32,228 nucleotides of DNA, taken from IMG/VR virus record IMGVR_UViG_3300037235_000325, positions 1 to 32,228 of that record. One strand, given 5' to 3'. Every line of letters begins with the position of its first letter. The stretch's first letter is position 1. The notes under the pieces are model-generated. The model made no database searches and had not been told where the DNA came from. It saw only the letters and a program-made list of their open reading frames with translations. Position numbers and translations under genes: made by a program. Positions 29,443 through 32,228 of the stretch are shown here, piece after piece. The stretch is from a virus.

Positions 29443-30095
29443 CGGGATCCGGCAAGCAAGCTCCGCTTGATGTAGAGATCGTCGTAGCCGCCAAAGATCT
29501 GGACCAGGGTGTAGCCCGCAGCAGCCAAATACTGTCGCAGTTGCTCGTTCTGGTAATTGTTTTCGACCGACATCGCGCGAATGTCGTATCGCTTGAAATC
29601 GAGGTCCCGAACGATTTTCCATTCCGAGCCTTCAGTGTCGATTGAGATATAATCGATTGTCTGTAGACCGTGCTCGCTGAGGATGTCCCCGAGCCTGCGC
29701 GCTTCCACCTTGATCTCGCGTATAATGGCGTTGTTGGCACGAACTGAAATGAGATGCCGCAAATCGTAGCTCGCCTTCAGCCCGCTATGGGCCTTTTCTG
29801 CGTCCCCTAGCTCTATTTCGAGAAAGTCGGCAGTGCCATTGGTGTCGGCGACGGCGCAATTGAGGCATGGCACTTTCCGCCTAGCCTTGAGCTTCTCGAA
29901 TTCACTCGGTAACGGCTCGATACAGAGCCCAGTCCAGCCGAGCGTCTCCTCAAAAAAAAGCGTGTTGGAGATCGTTACTCCGTCAGAAGCCCCGACGTCG
30001 ACGAATATCCCGTGATGAGCGCGCAACTGGAAATACTTCTCGTAAATAAACCGATCTTGACCGAGCTGGGAATAAAACCGCTCTGCGGCGGCCAT
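29439..30095 (-). CDS. FkbM-family methyltransferase
   Basis: 218 residues on the reverse strand. FYSQLGQDRFIYEKYFQL, the SAM-binding motif IFVDVGASDGVTISNT, the acidic end of strand 2 in GLCIEPLPSEFEKLK, and the C-terminal YISIDTEGSEWKIVRDLDF are all FkbM signatures. Such enzymes methylate sugar hydroxyls of polysaccharides or natural products. GC is lower than that of the tail genes, indicating later gain. It is convergent with the cupin gene, sharing a CTAG. With the second methyltransferase it makes a conversion locus that could change lipopolysaccharide or capsule and so block superinfection; the target is not visible. Confidence 0.9.
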   Translation of the reverse strand: MAAAERFYSQLGQDRFIYEKYFQLRAHHGIFVDVGASDGVTISNTLFFEETLGWTGLCIEPLPSEFEKLKARRKVPCLNCAVADTNGTADFLEIELGDAEKAHSGLKASYDLRHLISVRANNAIIREIKVEARRLGDILSEHGLQTIDYISIDTEGSEWKIVRDLDFKRYDIRAMSVENNYQNEQLRQYLAAAGYTLVQIFGGYDDLYIKRSLLAGSR

Positions 30096-30232
30096 TTCGC
30101 GCCTCCTGTTCTCTGGCGATACTTACCGTATAACGCCAACCGGCGTACGGTTGAAGATACCATAAACGGCCCCTTGCCGTCGCGCGGCCGGCGCAGCATG
30201 TCGCTGAGCCACCGGCGCGATGTTCACGAGCG

Positions 30233-30745
30233 TTATGGCTTTCGCGCCTCGACATTCAAGCTGATATTGATTCCGTGGAACTCTGCTAGGCTCGAATCCT
30301 GGAAAAGGCCGAAGCTCGGCACACGGCGGATAGCTTCGAACCCCGCGTTCAGCAAGTGGACGCCCAAAAGCTCGAGGTCGAACCCCACACAATGAAAATC
30401 AGTCTGGTCGCTCTGCCCGCCGAACATCATTTGCATCACGAGCTCCTTGTCAGCGCCCTTGACCTCGGGTTTCACGAATAGTTGCGAGAGAATGTTTAGG
30501 TCGGGAACGGCGATCATGGCTTTGCCGCCCGGCTGTAGGACGCGGTGCCATTCCTTGAGCGTGCGCGAAACTTCCGCGTAAGGCACGTGTTCGAGCACGT
30601 GACTCGCGTAGAGTGCTTCGATCGTATCGTTCTCGAATTGCGAAAGATCACCGCAATTCCCGACATAATCGACCTCGGGACCTTCGCATAGATCGAGCGT
30701 TTTCCAGCCGAGATATCGCTTCCTCGATCCGAGCTGAAGCTTCAT
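30233..30745 (-). CDS. Class I SAM-dependent methyltransferase (Methyltransf_11-like)
   Basis: 170 residues, reverse strand. MKLQLGSRKRYLGWKTLDLC at the N-terminus is the shortened motif I of the predicted SAM methyltransferase family typical of sugar-modification clusters (LxLGSGxRxxxGWxxxD). EALYASHVLEHVPYAEV and the GGKAMIAVPDLNILSQLF post-motif follow, then NAGFEAIRRVPSFGLF. The frame is open far upstream, but GGGAGG 7 bases before the ATG at 30745 fixes the start. It is shorter than stand-alone Methyltransf_11 proteins yet appears complete. It lies 137 bases upstream of the FkbM gene on the same strand, so both may share a transcript starting near the lysis genes. Confidence 0.85.
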   Translation of the reverse strand: MKLQLGSRKRYLGWKTLDLCEGPEVDYVGNCGDLSQFENDTIEALYASHVLEHVPYAEVSRTLKEWHRVLQPGGKAMIAVPDLNILSQLFVKPEVKGADKELVMQMMFGGQSDQTDFHCVGFDLELLGVHLLNAGFEAIRRVPSFGLFQDSSLAEFHGINISLNVEARKP

Positions 30746-30852
30746 CGCATTGCCTCCCGACGCGTCCAGCTTCGTCATTGCATTCTTCGCGAAGCGTGGC
30801 GCGCCGATTATAGCAACGCGGCGCGGTCGGCGTCTCGTCTTTGGAGTCATCC

Positions 30853-31050
30853 ATGAATCAAAAGCTCGATGCCGCGTTCGACGGCACCGCGGCGCTGACC
30901 GCGATTGCCGCGCCGCTCTGGCTCGCCGACGCCGAGCTCTGGGGCCGCGCGCTGGTGATCCTCGGCGGTGTCGTGCTGCTGGCGCTGCGCATCGTGATCG
31001 CCTGGCGCACGCTGCGCCGCCCTCGGAGCGAGTCCGGCCGCCATGAGTGA
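30853..31050 (+). CDS. Small membrane protein at start of lysis module
   Basis: 65 residues. Two hydrophobic segments (ALTAIAAPLWLADAELWG, moderate, and RALVILGGVVLLALRIVIAW, strong) and a basic end (RTLRRPRSESGRHE). Such a small membrane protein overlapping the endolysin start is probably a holin or anti-holin/spanin-like partner; I cannot assign it to a named family. GGAG lies about 8 bases before ATG 30853. The stop overlaps the endolysin ATG (8 bases), so translation is coupled. Confidence 0.65.
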   Translation: MNQKLDAAFDGTAALTAIAAPLWLADAELWGRALVILGGVVLLALRIVIAWRTLRRPRSESGRHE

Positions 31051-31582
31051 CGCCACGCCGAGCGACGACGGCTTCGCCGCCGCGGTCGCGCTCGTGCTCG
31101 CGCATGAGGGCGGGTTTCAGGCGATGCCCGACGATCCCGGCAACTGGACCGGCGGCAAGATCGGCGCCGGTGCATTGAACGGCACGAAATACGGCATCAG
31201 CGCCGCGACCTATCCGACGCACGACATCGCCGCGCTCACGGCCGCCGATGCGGCGGCGATCTATCGCCGGGACTTTTGGGATCGCTGGGGCCTCGCCCAG
31301 CTGCCACCCGCGATCGCGGGCAAGCTGCTCGACGCCGCGGTCAATATCGGCATCGACGACGCCGTGCGCTGCTTGCAGCGCGCGCTCCGCGCTGCCGGCC
31401 AAGCGCTTGCCGAGGACGGCAAGCTCGGCGAGGCGACCCTCGCGGCCGCCGCGGCGGTCCCACCCGCGCTGGTGCTGCCGGCGCTGCGCGAGGCGCTCGC
31501 CGGTCACTATCGCCTCATCGCCGCGCGCCAGCCGGGCGAAGCGCGCTTCCTCACCGGCTGGCTCGCCCGCGCTTATTCGTAA
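31043..31582 (+). CDS. Endolysin, glycoside hydrolase family 108
   Basis: 179 residues. VALVLAHEGGFQAMPDDPGN carries the catalytic glutamate (Glu22) in the HEGG motif; NGTKYGISAATYPTHDIAAL and AIYRRDFWDRWGLAQLPPAI continue the GH108 lysozyme/muramidase domain. The C-terminal 80 residues (LLDAAVNIGIDDAVRCLQRA ... ALREALAGHYRLIAARQPGE) are the peptidoglycan-binding part usual for this family. No signal peptide, so it depends on a holin for release. It overlaps the small membrane gene before it and is followed by two more membrane genes. Confidence 0.92.
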   Translation: MSDATPSDDGFAAAVALVLAHEGGFQAMPDDPGNWTGGKIGAGALNGTKYGISAATYPTHDIAALTAADAAAIYRRDFWDRWGLAQLPPAIAGKLLDAAVNIGIDDAVRCLQRALRAAGQALAEDGKLGEATLAAAAAVPPALVLPALREALAGHYRLIAARQPGEARFLTGWLARAYS

Positions 31583-31615
31583 ACGCCAACGATCAACACA
31601 GAGGAGTACCTACGC

Positions 31616-31798
31616 ATGTCCAATATCCCGAACGACGCCAAGCAGGCCGTCGCCCAGGCCAAAGCGGCCGTCGTCACCGAACGCCGTCACCTCGCCGCAC
31701 GGCTCATCGCCTGGCTGCGCGCGCATCCGCATACGATGCTCGCGATCACGGCGGCCGTGGTGGTGCTCGCGGTCACGATCGGCGTGCTGCGAGGCTGA
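31616..31798 (+). CDS. Small single-span membrane protein of lysis module
   Basis: 60 residues. A polar N-terminus with helix KQAVAQAKAAVVTERRHLAA, then basic and a C-terminal transmembrane segment MLAITAAVVVLAVTIGVL. This ElaB/DUF883-like tail-anchored layout (charged helix plus one C-terminal span) is common for small inner-membrane proteins; in a lysis cassette it could be a regulator of the holin. GAGGAG lies about 9 bases before ATG 31616. The holin gene starts one base after its stop. Confidence 0.6.
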   Translation: MSNIPNDAKQAVAQAKAAVVTERRHLAARLIAWLRAHPHTMLAITAAVVVLAVTIGVLRG

Positions 31799-31799
31799 G

Positions 31800-32228
31800 A
31801 TGGCGTTCGGCATCGACGACGCGGTCGGCGCGGTCTCGACCCTCGCCAATACGATCATCAACAAGGTCTTCCCCGACCCGCAGGACGCGGCAAAGGCCAA
31901 GGCGCTGCTCGAGGCGGCCGACACGCAAGCCGCGATCCAGCAGACCGCGTCGCAGCTCCAAGCGATCGTCGCCGAGGCGCAATCGAGCGACAAATGGACC
32001 AGCCGCGCACGGCCGAGTTTTCTCTACGTTTGCTACCTGATGATCGTGTCGGCGATCCCGATGGGCGTGCTCTACGCCTTCGATCCCGACCACGCGCAGA
32101 AGATCGCGCTCGGCCTGCAGGCCTGGCTCGCCGCGATTCCCGATCCGGTGTGGCAGCTCTTCACCGTCGGCTATCTCGGCTACACCGGCGGCAGGTCGTG
32201 GGAAAAAATCAAAGGCGTGAGCAAGTAG
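31800..32228 (+). CDS. Holin, three-TM type (GTA_holin_3TM-like)
   Basis: 142 residues. The N-terminus FGIDDAVGAVSTLANTIINK and VFPDPQDAAKAKALLEAADT, the helix with AIVAEAQSSDKWTSRARPSF (the conserved Trp-Arg-Pro before the first span), then LYVCYLMIVSAIPMGVLYAF and the C-terminal FTVGYLGYTGGRSWEKIKG. This is the pattern of holins from gene transfer agents and related prophages. It forms membrane holes that release the endolysin. It starts at ATG 31800 directly after the upstream stop, and its stop TAG coincides with the window end. It is complete. Confidence 0.85.
   Translation: MAFGIDDAVGAVSTLANTIINKVFPDPQDAAKAKALLEAADTQAAIQQTASQLQAIVAEAQSSDKWTSRARPSFLYVCYLMIVSAIPMGVLYAFDPDHAQKIALGLQAWLAAIPDPVWQLFTVGYLGYTGGRSWEKIKGVSK

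Noticed and set aside
30012-30395. 127-codon plus-strand ORF across the methyltransferase gap
   Set aside because: It overlaps the 5' part of the FkbM gene and the 3' part of the second methyltransferase on the other strand and shows no domain.

Overview
The window looks like the late (packaging, head, tail, lysis) half of a tailed-phage prophage in a GC-rich alphaproteobacterium. The organism is inferred from three things: the very GC-rich coding sequence, the distal tail genes of the type found in rhodobacterial gene transfer agents (DUF2460, DUF2163, NlpC/P60, large tail-tip protein, three-TM holin), and intergenic palindromes of kinds common in Hyphomicrobiales and related orders. No integrase, repressor or replication gene is visible, so both prophage ends lie outside or cannot be recognised.

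Layout. 1-1027 (minus): partial trypsin-like peptidase gene of lower GC, not obviously phage. 1028-1461: no clear gene, one terminator and one host-type repeat. 1462-4020: two tandem small terminases and the large terminase. 4120-8304: portal gene followed by an array of portal fragments, toxin-like C-terminal domains and small immunity-like genes. 8336-13334: prohead protease, major capsid, head-tail connector, neck protein, tail terminator, tail tube. 13529-17085: three genes with a cellular look (M24 peptidase homologue, ABC substrate-binding protein, MetE-like protein) between tail tube and tail chaperone. 17131-19317: tail chaperone G and frameshifted T, short tape measure, distal tail protein. 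19343-20349: another low-GC carrier/toxin/immunity-like cassette with its own terminator. 20395-25135: hub with four paired cysteines, a reverse DUF4262 pair, NlpC/P60 peptidase, large tail-tip protein. 25302-29152: tail fibres and small fibre-associated proteins. 29149-30745: cupin and two methyltransferases. 30853-32228: lysis module (small membrane proteins, GH108 endolysin, three-TM holin).

The structural genes are all on the plus strand, many coupled by 4-base ATGA overlaps, in almost the same order as an RcGTA cluster. Genes on the minus strand, patches of lower GC and internal terminators mark insertions.

The main point of interest is the portal locus. The full-length portal carries a C-terminal extension that runs, across a single in-frame TGA, into a polymorphic-toxin-like domain, followed by a candidate immunity gene. 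A second, truncated portal C-terminus leads, with a +1 frame change, into a domain resembling polymorphic toxin type 37, again followed by an unknown small gene. A third degraded portal fragment closes the array. A separate cassette in the tail region has the same architecture. This resembles the orphan CT/immunity arrays of Rhs and CDI loci, but on phage structural genes.
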